A DNA stretch of 64,000 nucleotides. Source: Macrolepiota albuminosa. Its lineage: Eukaryota > Basidiomycota > Agaricomycetes > Agaricales > Agaricaceae. The first letter of the stretch is position 1. Every line of letters begins with the position of its first letter. Location of the stretch: positions 124,001 to 188,000 of the forward strand of contig JAMWFC010000122.1 of NCBI GenBank assembly GCA_027475525.1, in the 5' to 3' direction. Positions 12,345 through 23,801 of this stretch are shown here, piece after piece. The translations under genes were made by a program, and so were the position numbers. A model generated the notes under the pieces. It worked only from the letters and a program-made list of their open reading frames with translations, made no database searches and was not told where the DNA came from.

Positions 12345-13735
12345 TCACTCAGTTACAGATATGTGGCTCCAGTAAGTTAACATCCCCAATTGCCTTGCAG
12401 CCTTATGCTGCAAATACATCTGGAGTTCCAAGGAGAGAACTTGCAGTGGCCATCTGAGCCACCACCACATCTTACAGACTAGGAGGAGCCAGCTCCAGAT
12501 GACCTGCCTCCTGCTCCAACTGGGCCTGTAGTGCATCCTGCTCTGTTTTCAACTCCTCCTGGGCAACCATAGCTGCCTCCTGCTCCCAAATCAGAGTTTT
12601 CCAGTCCTTTTCTACCCATCTCCAGGCCACTGCCTCCTGTCTAGCCCCCTCCTTGCTGTGCACCAGAGATGCCTGAACCCCCTGGAGGAGCCCTGCTGTG
12701 ACCTGGTGCTAGTCGGCAAGCTCCCTCCTCTCCCTCTCTGCCCACTCCAGATGCTCTTGCAGATACCCCAAATCCACATCCAGAGGCCTCTCTGACAAGA
12801 GGGAAAAGACCACAGGAGATAGCTGGTGGGGAGAGGATGGGAAACCTGAGGCAGATCATGCCCTCTTAGCACTGCTGGCACTGGAAAGTATTTCCATTGG
12901 AAAAAGTACAAAAGAAACCTGTTATACCACTTCTACGTTGTTTTTTCCCAAGAAATATATCAATATTTCCCCACTAAAATAGTTAGAAAAATTTTCACCT
13001 TTTTTCCAACTTTTTCCCAATGAAAAATACTATTTTTTTACCATTCTTTTCCTAGAAATAGTGCATTTTTTAGGAAAAAAGTGTGAAAAAGCAGCATTTT
13101 TTCAGAAAAACAATGGCAAAAAGTGACATTTTTCCTTGTAAAACAGTTGAGAAAAAGATAAACATTTTTCTAAATATTTTAGTGAGAAAATGCTTACATA
13201 TTTCTTGGGTAAACACCACATAGAAGTGGTATAACAGGTTTCTTTTGTATATTTTCCAATGGAAATACTTTCCAGTGCCAGCAGTGTAGATAGTGCCAGA
13301 GAGGGACTAGGTGATGCCTACCTCTTCCCCTTGTCTGGACACCCCCCAACCTCCCTGCCTACCCTAGCCTGCATTGCCCAGCATGTGACTAGTACCATCA
13401 GACAACCATGACTGCTCATCTGGATGGCGCCCCTGGCCCCCCTTTCCCCAGAACCTCCTGACATGGCTGGGGCCTTGCTAGTGGCTGCCCCCCTGATCTG
13501 AACTTCCCTGGACCCCTCCAACCCCCCCTCCAACTCCACAACCCAGCTCCTCTCCTCCACCCCCATCCTCTGAATTATCCACTTGAGTAGCCATCTCTGC
13601 TCCCACAACATGCAATGCCTCCTCCACAGAGCCAACACGGAGCAGCACTTGTGATTCAAGCAGCATGCCTCGCATACTGACAAGTTCCTCCAGAACAAGG
13701 GGCTTGGGTGCTTGAAAAGGCATGGTACCACCCTA
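12345..13735 (-). pseudogene. unrecognised coiled-coil ORF, split by a foldback element
   Basis: The minus strand reads from about 13723 (MPFQAPKPLVLEELVSMRGM, then VGSVEEALHVVGAEMATQV) into low-complexity Gly/Glu sequence. After the 12870-13286 insertion it resumes with a heptad-rich stretch around 12760-12480 (VEKDWKTLIWEQEAAMVAQE, LKTEQDALQAQLEQEAGHLE). A coiled coil is likely. Several frame changes and stops show it is not functional. The sequence upstream of its first Met (13735-13990) recurs at 36800-37060, so the ORF probably belongs to a dispersed element. I do not recognise the family. Confidence 0.45.
12870..13286. mobile_element. 417-bp foldback / MITE-like element
   Basis: The two ends are inverted copies: the left starts CACTGCTGGCACTGGAAAG and the right ends CTTTCCAGTGCCAGCAGTG. 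Similarity continues inward for most of the length (for example AAACCTGTTATACCACTTCT on both arms; then AAAATAGTTAGAAAAAT against its diverged partner), so the whole element can fold into one long hairpin. The interior is AT-rich with runs of TTTTTCC and GGAAAAA and no ORF. It is flanked by TAG on both sides (12867-12869, 13287-13289), a 3-bp target duplication. CACTG ends and a 3-bp duplication suggest a CACTA-like or Harbinger-like transposase in trans. Confidence 0.85.
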
Positions 13736-13990
13736 TAAGTGCATGGAGTGATGGCCCTGATGCGTGATGTATGATAGCCAGGGTAACTAACGTGATCCAA
13801 TTATTGGGTCTCAGGGTCTGTGATGCGGGGCTGTCAGAGGGTGTGCATGATGGTGGGGTTTGATGCATGTGATGGCAGTGGAACCAGTTATAATAACAGG
13901 AGTTGTGTTGTGGGATTAGCAAGAGAGTCCTGGATAGGCTTCTGAGGTTGTCCTGTAGTAGTTTTAGGTGGTAGGGGTCGTGACATCACC
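13735..13990 (-). repeat. dispersed repeat R, copy 1
   Basis: The stretch (GCATGATAGCCAGGGT-like, GATCCAAT.ATT, GATGGT.GGGTTTGATG) aligns along its length with 36800-37060 in the same orientation. Here it precedes the coiled-coil ORF; there it adjoins an inverted LTR-B. No coding signal is seen. Confidence 0.6.
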
Positions 13991-14720
13991 CCCTCTCAGT
14001 GCCAAGACCCTCTGAGGCATGCATCACTGGTGGTCCAGGCCAGAGGTCCAAGCATGGGAGCCTGGGTCATGCCTTCTGACATGTAGCAAAAAAAAAATTT
14101 ACCATCAAACTTAGCCATGTCACATACTCCATCACATTCCCTGACGCCTCCCCCTACAAACAAGGTTGCACCTTTGATTGCATAGGAGGCCTGGGATGTG
14201 TGGTACTGGTGCTGGCTCGACCATGAACATGTGGTAATACTCACCCAACAACATGAGTATCTGTGCTGTTCCATTTGGTATGACTGACTTTCCATTTTAG
14301 AACAACACAATACTTCTGCCCTGGAGGTGGGCCCCCCTGAGGCAGTCCCAGAGGCTGGCCCCAAGTGCAGGCCCAAGTTCTCTGCTAGTGCCTGCTCCTG
14401 AGGCAGGGCCCAGCCATCCCGTGCATCCTCTTGCATGGATGATGGTGCAGCCTTGCCCTCATTCTCTCTCCATCCTCATCTTGTTGCCTGGCACTTCTGT
14501 CAGTCCAGGATGGCAACTGGGGCCATTTTGGTGGTTTCAGAGAATTTGCACATCCTGCTGGCTGGCATAATGCAGGCAATCTTCAAGCAGGCCCTGAAGA
14601 TGCCCTGAGATCTGCCCACACATGTCTGGTGTGTCAATAACAGGCCAGTAAGTGACTTTGCACCTTTATGTCCTTGCTGACGCTCTGCCACAGTGCGTGC
14701 ATTGCCAATTGATTGCACGC
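13991..14720. other. no recognisable gene
   Basis: Short frames exist on both strands, but none has a recognisable domain. An A10 run lies at 14089-14098. I see no repeat shared with the rest of the window in this stretch. It may be the remainder of the element carrying repeat R. Confidence 0.4.
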
Positions 14721-14724
14721 TCTA

Positions 14725-15235
14725 CATGCATGATTTCTGATATACAATTCTCCCCTTTTACTGCTGCCCATTAATTCCTGGAACCACCCCAGACACCCCA
14801 GAACCCCTCAGAAACTCAGGATGACCCCCACCGGTACTTAAAGAGTAGCTACCCACTTGTTGTACTTTAGTCTTGATATTACATTGATTGTTTGCATGCC
14901 CTTTTGATTGACTGGTATGCACTGACTGGCCATGCTTTGACTGGCACACTCAACTTACTCGTGTGCTCTTGAGATTGGTATGCACTTCACAACTTAAAGT
15001 GTATTAACCCTGGTCTTATCTTAAAACCTCCGGTTCTTGACTCAACCCTAATTCCCTCATCTCTTCAACTTCACCTGATCTCCAGACTAAGTCCTTTACC
15101 CCAGGAATTTCTTGTTTGTGTCTTGAAGCCCAGAGCATGGTCTGGAGTTCTAGACTACCTGAGTACACATAGATCAAGTCCACCTCATAAAGGCATTGCT
15201 TTCCCGGAAAGCCCCTGACTCAGCAAAACCTGACA
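14725..15235 (+). repeat. LTR-B copy 1
   Basis: About 510 bp that recur inverted at 36287-36790 and, as the last 125 bp only, at 17250-17373. Shared landmarks are GTCTTGATATTACATTGATT, GACTGGCATGCTTTGACT-like and AAGGCATTGCTTT. The end is sharp: CCTGACA at 15235, mirrored by TGTCAGG at 36287 in the inverted copy. A dead copia RT begins right after it. I call it an LTR from its ends and length, but no target duplication was found, so it could be another repeat type. Confidence 0.55.
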
Positions 15236-16871
15236 CTGAACCCACCAGCTCCACCAGGAATTGGAGATAATGATGAAGATATAAATCATGCACTGGCAAC
15301 ACTCAGCCTTATCAAGGGTGACCTGAGTATAGGTGCAGAAGACATTGATCCGGAGGTACCAAAAACATGGAGACAGGCACAGGATTCCTCCAATGCAGAA
15401 AGATGGAAGGCAGCTTATAAGAATGAGCTTAAGTCCTTAAGAGATATGGGGGTATACTGACTAATCCCAAGGCATGAGGTACCCCCAGGACACCAAATAC
15501 ATCATGATCAACCAGTGTTTGCATTAAAATGCAATGAAAAAGGAGATATAGTGCATTTTAAAGTTTGACATGTTTTGCAGGGTTTTGACCAGGTATATGG
15601 AAAGGAATACACTAAAACTACCTCACCAACTGCATGTGCAGAATTGTGGCAAATTTTACTCCACCTTGCAGCAATGCAGGAATGGGATGCTATGCAGGTC
15701 AACATAAAAACAGCATTTTTATATGGGATTTTACTGGAGGAGGAGACGACTTACATGGAACAGCCAAGAGACTTTGAGGAGTTGGGAAAAGAAGACTACA
15801 TCTGCAAGTTAGAATGGAGACTCTATGAAATGAAACAAGTAGGATGAATCTGGAACCACACCTTGAATGAAAATATGGTAGGAAGGTGGGGGTTCACAAG
15901 ACTAGCCTGTGAGTCTTGTATCTATTACAGGAAATCCAATCATGGAGTAGTTATTGCAGCTGTCCATGTGGACGACTTCCTGTTGATTGCAAGCTCCAAG
16001 CATGCAAATGAACATTTCAAGTCCCAGCTAAGAGAGGCATGAACTATATCAGATCTGGGTACACCCTGGCAAATTGTGGGTATTGCAATTGAATGAAATA
16101 GGGCAAATAGGGCAGTTTACTTCTTGCAAGGACCTGTTATTAACAGGTTAATCTCTATAACCAGAAAAATGCTAACCCATTGTCACTACTGATGGAGCCA
16201 GGCCTGAAACTAAAGAGAACAGATTATTCTTTGATCTGGTTAGCAATATCCTCCCAACCAGACATACAGTATGCTGTACAGCAACTTAGCCAATACTTTG
16301 ACTCATATTCTGTCACACACAGGAATGCTGCCATACGTGTTGTGCAGTACTTGAATTGAAGGACATGAGAAATATTAAACTTCACCTCAGAGGCACATCC
16401 CAGATTTTCCTTGCTGGATTCACAGATTTATATTGGGCTAACTGTCTCAATATGAGACAGAGTATAGGGGGATATGTGTGGTCTCTGGGTTCTGGAGTTG
16501 TATCTTGGGCCTCTCAAAAACAGAAGATAGTAGTGGTGTTGTCATGCAAGGCTGAATATATGGCAGTCTTTGAAGTAGTGCAGGAATGCATTTGGCTACA
16601 GACTGTCCTTCAAGCAATCAGTTACTCTACAGGTAGTGCAACTACCATTATGTGTGACAACAATGCGGCGATAAATCTCTCAGAAGACCCAATGTTGCAC
16701 TCACATGTAAAACACATCAATATTAAATATCACTTTTTACAGGAGCACATGGCATTGAAAGAACTCATCATACACTACATCAACACAAAGGACAATGCAG
16801 CAGACATGTTCACAAAACCCCTACCCCTACTGCATTTCTCTCGACTGCATAAAATTATTGGCTTGTACTGA
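15236..16871 (+). pseudogene. copia C3 pol fragment (RT and RNase H)
   Basis: The first recognisable block is EVPKTWRQAQDSSNAERWKA, the copia RT entry. It continues through MQVNIKTAFLYG (Asp to Asn), RLYEMKQVG, the intact catalytic box AAVHVDDFLLIA and SQPDIQYAVQQLSQYF. After a frame change at about 16350 come RNase H and C-terminus (GGYVWSLGSGVVSWASQKQK, CDNNAAINLSED, NAADMFTKPLPLLHFSRLH), ending at TGA 16869-16871. Stops inside, such as VY*LIPRH, KV*HVLQ, VG*IWNH and EA*TISD, are all TGA. Gag, protease and integrase are missing. It is a different copia family from F1/F2. Confidence 0.88.
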
Positions 16872-16924
16872 GCCATGTTCTGCATGAGAAGGAGCCAGCT
16901 CATACCACTTATGGTGAGGAAGAG

Positions 16925-17245
16925 TGTTAGATGATGATGGGTCCACCGTAAGTGGCCAGAAAAAAGGATCAGTATGCATGACATTTATTCTCTTAATTAA
17001 TTACCTTTCACCCTTAGATTCATACTCACACATTTATATAAAACCGTAGACACAGTGCTTATACCCTCAGTCAAATATATGAGGACTGAGGGTAAGCAAC
17101 CATGTACATTTACTATACCCAACATTATACTCACAGCCTATCCTAGTATATGTACTTACTCATGTGCATAGGTAGGCTGGCTGAGTCAAATATACAAGAA
17201 CTGAGGTATATGTATACTTGTGTGCATAGGTCTTAGGTTGTAACA
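16925..17245 (+). repeat. 3' LTR of copia C3
   Basis: TGTTAGATG starts just after the purine-rich GTGAGGAAGAG and the repeat ends TTGTAACA, 321 bp. A TATA-like TTTATATAAAA at 17033-17043 is followed by the hairpin TACCCTCAGTC / GACTGAGGGTA (17062-17094) and a decayed second copy near 17178-17212. In Ty1/copia LTRs the transcript starts downstream of such a TATA, so the hairpin would sit near the RNA 5' end. Confidence 0.78.
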
Positions 17246-17249
17246 TCCT

Positions 17250-17373
17250 CTTTGTGTCCTGAACCCTGGAGCATGGCCCAGAGTTCCAGACACCCCAAGT
17301 ACATGTAGATCAAGTCTGTCTTGTAAGGGCATTGCTTTACTTGGAAGGTCTCCAAGTCAGCAGTTACCTGACA
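17250..17373 (+). repeat. LTR-B 3' tail, copy 3
   Basis: It matches the last 125 bp of LTR-B at 15110-15235, including GTAGATCAAGTC and the ending CCTGACA. It directly follows the copia LTR, so C3 probably inserted into this copy. Confidence 0.6.
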
Positions 17374-18037
17374 AGGCTCACCCCTGTCTTGAGGGTTCTG
17401 GATTCCCACCTTGGTGCTCTGGGTAGTTCTGGCCTGCGATCCAGCTGATCTACTTTCACAAACATTCAATCCAGCTCTTGTCCCCTAGCCAGTAGCCATA
17501 ACTGCCAGGTTCTGAGTTTGGATGGGGTATCTAGATGAAGAATTCTGGTTAGTATGCATAATAAATTTGGTTGCTCACCACACCACTGGGGTTGTCTTTT
17601 AGTTGATCAGACCATCTGAAATCCTCTTGCAGTGAGCCCTTACTCTGTAGTTAGGCTTTCTAAGACTTTAGAAGTTCAAAATATGTGATGTGAGCCAGCT
17701 AGATTAGGCTAGAGTCATGGCACACTGAATAGAGTCTCATGGTGTGAACTGTTGTTGTAAGTCCTCAATTTGTGAGAAGCTACCTAACTCCAACATAAGT
17801 TCTGGTATATAAAGGATAGCTAAGCGGTTGTTAAGAAAAGTGATGTAAAGGAAATGATAACATATGGGTATAGGGTCACATAGTCACAGGACTGCTACAC
17901 ACACCTAAGTAAGATGCTGAATTCACACTCTGCTGCACTGTAAAGAACTAATCAACAAGACCAAGACATGAGAGAATTTTAGACTCTGCTTTGCTGCTGA
18001 ATCAGTGTGACAACTGGCTTGACCATTTGCCACCAAG
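17374..18037. other. no recognisable gene
   Basis: I see no ORF with a known domain and no repeat shared with other parts of the window. The stretch ends at CCAAG, the target site of the G3 insertion. Confidence 0.45.
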
Positions 18038-18492
18038 TGTAAGCATGATGCTTACCATCAAAATGTTTCTTTTGTCGACTGCTTGTTTGCGTTCTTCTCA
18101 TCCTTCTTGTCCTTGTTTGTCCTTGCTCATCAACTGTCACCTTACGAGTCGTTCTTCTCCTCGCTCATCGATTGTTGCTTTACGAGTCTGGGTTACCAGA
18201 TTTCCTCATTAATCGTGTTCGGGCCGATACATACGATTGGGGCTCTCAATCGGGTAAAAAGAGTGAACTTTATTTAGTTAACCACTTAAATACGGAGCTG
18301 TACTTTTCTAGTTAGTTTTAGTTTTATCGGGTAAAAAGAGTGAACTTTATTTAGTTAACCACTTAAATACGGAGCTGTACTTTTCTAGTTAGTTTTAGTT
18401 TTTCCTTTTTGTCTACAAAATAGATCTCTTGTACCATTCTGTTGCTGGGTCTCGTTTCCTTTTGTGAAGAAGAGCATTCACGCTCTCTTACA
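18038..18492 (+). repeat. 5' LTR of G3
   Basis: It starts TGTAAGCATGATGCTTACC (an inverted GTAAGCAT.ATGCTTAC at the very end) and ends CTCTCTTACA. At 455 bp it is 115 bp longer than the 3' LTR: 77 bp come from a perfect tandem copy (18249-18325 and 18326-18402) and 38 bp from a diverged duplication around CTCATCRAYTGTYRCYTTACG. Nearly all single-base differences from the 3' LTR are TG or CA here where the 3' LTR has CG. Confidence 0.93.
18249..18402 (+). repeat. perfect 77-bp tandem duplication 1 (G3 5' LTR)
   Basis: 18249-18325 equals 18326-18402. The unit starts ATCGGGTAAA. The 3' LTR has it once. Confidence 0.98.
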
Positions 18493-18696
18493 CTTTTTTT
18501 TTGAATCGTACAAGACGCTCGGGAGAAGTACAGCTTACGTGGGATCTCCTTCGCTTGCTGTCTGCAGAACTATTGACGGCCAACTGTCTGTCACTTCAGT
18601 GTCTCTGGGGGGGGGGAGGGTTCCGTTGGGGAACCAAAATCGGGCTAGCTTCTGAAGGAAGTCCGTGGACTTGACAAACTATAAAGGGGGCCTAGG

Positions 18697-19950
18697 ATGG
18701 CTGCCTTTTCACGCCCGCTCCTGGTAGACTCCCGTCTTGTTGCGGATTTGGTCAACCTGGCGCGTACTCACTTGCAACAAAGAACTCTTGGAACTCGTGA
18801 TTCTCGCTCCCGCTCTCCTTCTTGTTCCTCGTCACCTTCACACACGTCTCGTTCACCGGCACCGTCACGTGATAGATCTCCATTGACCGACTTGTCCTCT
18901 TCGCGTCCTGGGACACCATCTTCAGCACACTCGCAGCCGACAACGGCTACTATTGTGTCCCTGTCATCGCCTTCTTCATCTGAGTCTTCGACCTCTTCCG
19001 ACGAATTGGATATCCTCCCCACACGTATTTCCCCCATGTCCCCGCTGAAATCGACGTTGTATACGGCTGAGGTATCCCAGGTATCCTCAAGTCATGCCCC
19101 GGTAATTGGGAAAGGTTCAATCGGTCCCAGGCAGTTGGAAGATTTTGAGTACAACTGTCGAAGGTACTTCAGTCATAAGAACATCGGAGAGGATAAGCAG
19201 GTGGAGAAAGTAATGTATAATATCGATGAGCCAGCCATGTGTGCATGGGTCAGGGAGAATGAGAGGGAGTTGCGACAGCTTACATTCGCGGTCTTCATGG
19301 CACGTCTCCAAGGGATTGTCTTGTCGACGGATTGGGCATGGGAGGTTGCGCAGGCTTTGTCCAAGAAGCAGGCAGAGGATGAGAGTTTCATGAATTGGGT
19401 CAACACCTTACGCAAAGCCAACGACATCTTAAGTACCTTCCCACGATTTTATATCCCTGCAGAGAAATTACGCGACCACATTTTGTTACATTGCCAGGAC
19501 GATGTGCGGAGGGAGTATGCGCTGGGCAATAAGGATTCGTGCTATGACCAGATTACTGACTTCCACAAGTGGCTCCACACGGTCGCTGATATCGACGCTG
19601 TCATCACCGCTCGGAAGGCTCAAATCAGTAAATACCTCGCCAGCTCGCTTGCCACCGCTGGCAAATCACAGCTCAAGAACGTTACGAATAATCCCAAGGC
19701 AGAGGCAGTGGGGGGTTTGGGAAAAGGTACGGCAGCAGGTGCAACCACAGCGACAACGTGTGTCCATGTTTATGCGTTGACGGCGGAGGAACGAAGGATC
19801 CTTGATGAGCACTCTGGATGTTATCAGTGTCGACGGCTTTACGTTGATCATCGTTGACGGCGGAGGAACGAAGGATCCTTGATGAGCACTCTGGATGTTA
19901 TCAGTGTCGACGGCTTTACGTTGATCATCGCGCGGCGTCTTGCCCTGACA
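18697..19950 (+). pseudogene. G3 Gag
   Basis: The ATG at 18697 follows the 5' LTR by 204 bases. The N-terminal 130 residues are Ser/Pro/Thr-rich and probably disordered; residues about 150-300 are the retrotransposon gag core (FEYNCRRYFSHKNI, QALSKKQAEDESFMNWV). The C-terminus is a zinc knuckle, CYQCRRLYVDHRAASC, of the C-x2-C-x6-H-x4-C form seen in fungal gypsy Gag. As written the frame stops at 19857 in the middle of the knuckle, because a 77-bp tandem duplication follows. Without one copy it reads through the last Cys, then needs one more base to join the protease frame at 19961. Gag would form the particle. Confidence 0.87.
19777..19930 (+). repeat. perfect 77-bp tandem duplication 2 (G3 gag)
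   Basis: 19777-19853 equals 19854-19930. The unit starts TTGACGGCGG. It breaks the zinc knuckle, which is complete if one copy is ignored. Confidence 0.98.
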
Positions 19951-19960
19951 GGGGAATGCC

Positions 19961-20641
19961 TTGAAGTTAGAAGACTATAACAAACGACGTCTGACTCCTG
20001 AATTTGCACTCACAGCTCAGAAGGAGTATGTAAAAGGGAAGGCGAAGGTGATGGAAAAGGGGTCCAGGGTAACAAAAGCGCCTGTCACCGTGGCGGCAGT
20101 TTTTGAAGGGTTGTCGGACGAACCGGACAGTAGCGATGCCGGTAGCGAGTACATGCTCCCTCTTCACATCACCTATTCCTGCCTTGTCTCTGGCCCCTCC
20201 ATTGTTCCGACTCCTGTTTCCAATGCTCTTATTGATATGGGTGCCCCTCCAGCGTTGATTTCTACAACGCTTGTGAATAAGCTCGGTTTGTCATCCCAGA
20301 AACTTTCCCGCCCGCTTACAGTCTCAGGTGCCTTTACGTCTGGAAACAAGAATGAGTCTCAGCTGTTAACAAAATACGTAAAACTTGTAATTATATCTCC
20401 TTGCGCCCAGTGGCATTCTAAATCGCAAATGTTCATCGTCTGCCCAAATCTGCACTCTGATCTGATCTTGGGATTGGATTTCTTGAAGAAGAATGCGCTT
20501 GTTGTTGATGCGGAGGGAGGGAACGTGGTGGACAAGAAGAACGGTTTCAACCTACTACATCCCCCCAATGCTGTGAAGACACGTAAGACAACACCGATTG
20601 AGCCATCAGTCAGGCGTAAAATGGAGAAAAAGAAGAAATGA
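19961..20641 (+). pseudogene. G3 aspartic protease
   Basis: The frame carries a retropepsin fold: ALIDMGAPPALISTTLVNKL at the active site, then SDLILGLDFLKKNALVVD with the usual Ile-Leu-Gly near the end. Asp-Met-Gly replaces the normal Asp-Ser/Thr-Gly; ATG could derive from ACG by one C-to-T change at CpG. The frame ends at TGA 20639-20641, and the same frame continues at once into RT, so this is an in-frame stop in a longer pol. No start codon is apparent, as expected for a frame entered from gag. Confidence 0.85.
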
Positions 20642-22915
20642 TCTGAGCAAAAGTGGATTAGAGAAGGACAGAGCGTGACCAAACAGTTGCGGGCGCCGGT
20701 CCATTGGGAGTTAAACGTCTTATTTGCACAACAGAGACAACGTTTTGCGCATTTAAAAGACCATACGACGACAAGTGAACCAATGATGTTGGGGTTGATT
20801 TGGGCTAGAATTGAGGAACTGGCATTCAAGGGGAGGTTGAAGAAGAGAGATGAGAGGATGAAACGGAAGTATCAAGCCCAATTTCCTCCGGATATTCCGC
20901 ACGCAGACGAATTGCTGACGAGCGTATATCATCGTATCCAAGTAAAACCTCTTGCAAAAATCACGATTGCCCGATCATATTCTTGTCCACGCAAATACCG
21001 TGAAGGCTGGAAAACCTTGATAGACCAGCATGAGAAAGCAGGAAGGATTCGGCCCTCTTCATCCCCGTACGCGAGTCCCTCATTTGTCATTCCTAAATCA
21101 GATCCATCGGTTTTACCCCGATGGGTAAATGATTATCGACGTCTCAATGCTTGCACAATCCCTGATAACTATCCCTTGCCTCGAATTGATGATATCCTCG
21201 CTGACTGCACATGCCCAGGTACACGTTTCTGGGGAAAAATAGATCTTACCAACACGTTCTTCCAAACATTGGTCCATCCTGACGACATCAAATACACTGC
21301 GACATTGACGCCCTTTGGGCTGTGGGAATGGGTAGTTATGCCCATGGGGTTACGGAATGCCCCTGCAACGCAACAGCGGCGAGTCACCTTGGCATTGCGT
21401 GAATATATCGGAAAAATCTGTCATGTTTACCTTGATGATATCATCATTTGGTCGAGGACAATAGAGGAGCATGAGGAAAATGTACAAAAGATTCTGGAGG
21501 CGTTAAAACAGGCCCAATTATTTTGTTCCTTGAAGAAAAGCGACCTTTTCTGTACAGAACTCGATTTTTTGGGACATCACATATCGGAGAGAGGTATTGA
21601 AGCGGATGCTTCGAAGGTCGAGAAAATCCTAGGATGGCCACGACCACGGAGAGCAAAACATGTGCGACAGTTCCTAGGTCTTGTTCGGTACATTGCAGCA
21701 TTTCTGCCAGCTCTTGCAGAGCACACATTGGTCTTAACGCCATTGACGAAGAAAGAATTCAACGCTGCTTTACCCCCATGGACTACAGAACACCAAAAGG
21801 CTTTCGAGGGTATGAAGGAATTGGTGGTGGGTCGCAATTGTTTAACTACAATTGACCACGACAACTCTGGGAGAAACAAGATTTTTGTGACCTGTGATGC
21901 GAGTCAGAGACGAACAGGGGCTGTGCTCTCGTTTGGGGAGACATGGGAATCAGCGCGTCCGGTGGCATTTGATTTGCGACAGCTCACACCAGCGGAAAAG
22001 AATTACCCTATGCACGAACACGAGATGCTGGCTATAATACGTGCCTTGCATAAATGGAGAATGGATCTGTTAGGTTCACACTTCAAAGTTTATACGGATC
22101 ATAAAACACTCAAGAATTTCGACACCCAACGGGATCTATCAAAGCGTCAGGCTCGCTGGATGGAGTACCTGGCGCAGTACAATTATATAATCCACTACAT
22201 TAAAGGAGAGGAAAACACCGTCGCTGATGCATTATCGAGGTTTCCGGAATCAGGTGATCAGGTGGAAATTGCATTGGTTTGGAGGAGTGAATTACATCAG
22301 GATGTGGTAAAGAACATCAAAGACGGATATCAAGTGGATCCTTATACAAAGCAAATATTGGACGACAGAGACAAAGGGATGTTGCCTCATGGTGTGGAAA
22401 TTAGGAATGGACTTCTATATGTTGGAGACCGCCTGATTGTCCCAAAATACCAGGGGTTGCGGGAAAACCTGTTTCGATTGGCACATGATGAGTTGGGACA
22501 CTTCGGAGCGGACAAAACTTATGTGTCCTTGCGACACTCATACTACTGGCCAAAAATGCGCCGTGATTTAATCGTGGGATATATTCCGTCGTGTCCTGAG
22601 TGTCAACGTAATAAATCGACTACCTCAAAGCCTGTGGGCCCACTCCACCCGTTGCCTATTCCTGATTGTCGATTTGGCTTGGTGACCTTAGACTTTGTGG
22701 GGCCATTGCCGATTGATGAAGGTTTCGATGAATTCTGTTCAATGACGTGTAGGGCGGGCGCAGATATCCAAATTTCACCTTGTAGGACTTCACGAACAGG
22801 AGAGGAATTTGTGGAAATTTTTTTCGGGACTGGTATTGCGAAAATGGGTTACCATATGAAATCATCACTGATCGCGACACACTTTTCACCTCGGCATTTT
22901 GGAAAGCTCTTATGA
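20642..22915 (+). pseudogene. G3 reverse transcriptase, RNase H and integrase N-terminal part
   Basis: The RT shows KIDLTNTFFQTLVHPDDIKY, TPFGLWEWVVMPMGLRNAPA and the intact catalytic box HVYLDDIIIWS. RNase H shows all its acids: FVTCDAS, MHEHEMLAI, YTDHKTLKNF. The integrase zinc domain is HDELGHFGADKT..., CPECQRN, and the first catalytic Asp is in TLDFVGPLP. Near 22820, in ATTTTTTTCGGGACTGG, a one-base slip throws the frame off; residues up to 22915 are out of frame. The frame then resumes as in the next entry. This is the best-preserved pol of the window. Confidence 0.95.
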
Positions 22916-23775
22916 AGTTAACGGGCGTCAAGCACAAACTTTTGACCTCTTTTCATCCTCAGACTGATGGGGCTTCCAAAAGATCGAATAAGACTATCGT
23001 CCAGTGCATCCGTTTTCATGTTGACAGGTTACAGACCGGTTGGGTTAAAGCTTTACCACGCATTAGGTTTGGCATGATGAACACAATAAATGCCTCGACG
23101 GGGTTTTCCCCCTTTCAATTGAAATCAGGTTTCTCGCCGCGCGTTTTACCTCCCTTATATCCCCCTCCACCGGCCAATTCACCTGCAGATGACCTTGCGC
23201 TCAAAGTTTTATTAAGTATCGAAAATAATTTCATGGAGGCAATGGACAATCTTATTACGTCGAAAATCAATCAGGCACACTACGCGAACACACGCCGTGC
23301 ACCCAAAATTGCTTACAATGTGGGTGACATGGTTATGCTGTCTACAGCAAATCGTCGTCGAGAATACATGCAAAAGAAGGATGGGCGCGTGGCGAAATTT
23401 ATGCCGAGACAGGATGGACCCTTTCGCATTTTAGAAGCTTACCCAGACTCGTCGGAGTATGTTTTGGATTTGCCTAAGTCGATGAACATCGTTAACAGAT
23501 TTCATGCGAGTCTACTAACACCACATGTGAGAAATGACGACAATCTTTTCCCGTCAAGGCGCCTCGAAATGCCGGGTCCGGTCGTCACGGAGGACGGTCA
23601 GGAGGAACACTTTATTGAATGCATTCTGGATGAACGTCGTCGTGGACGTGGAATGCAATATCTTGTCCGTTGGTGGGGGTATGGACCAGACCATGACGAA
23701 TGGAAAAGTGGTAAGGAGATGGAAGATACAGTTGCGTTAGATGATTGGGAGAAGAAGAAGGATAGCAGGGGATGA
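22822..23775 (+). pseudogene. G3 integrase C-terminal part and chromodomain
   Basis: From the slip onward this frame reads YCENGLP, then the second catalytic Asp in EIITDRDTLFTSAFW. The third residue should be Glu in a TDGATERSN-type box, but here it is TDGASKRSNKT with Lys; GAA to AAA is a G-to-A change at a former CpG. The GPY/F-type region is GPFRILEAYP...FHASLLTPHV. The last 55 residues form a chromodomain, HFIECILDERRRGRGMQYLV, then RWWGYGPDHDEW. It stops at TGA just before the polypurine region and the 3' LTR. Integration would not work without the Glu. Confidence 0.92.
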
Positions 23776-23801
23776 TAATAAGTCTCAAGAGCATGGGTGA
23801 G

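Larger units (their letters stand above)
3230..12350 (-). mobile_element. Ty3/gypsy retrotransposon G1 (chromodomain type), degenerate
   Basis: Read on the minus strand, the order is leader (12350-11980), gag (11978-9373), aspartic protease (about 9380-8754), linker and RT (8726-6900), RNase H (to 6474), integrase (6368-5343), chromodomain (5291-4818), an extra ORF (4667-3633) and the LTR. The order RT, RNase H, integrase identifies Metaviridae. G2 at 38541-44436 is a second, worse-preserved member: leader, gag, protease and RT regions align, for example the palindromic ACCTTA.TAAGGT near 12175 and 38750. No 5' LTR is recognisable at the right end, where sequence switches to an unrelated ORF. 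Confidence 0.9.
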
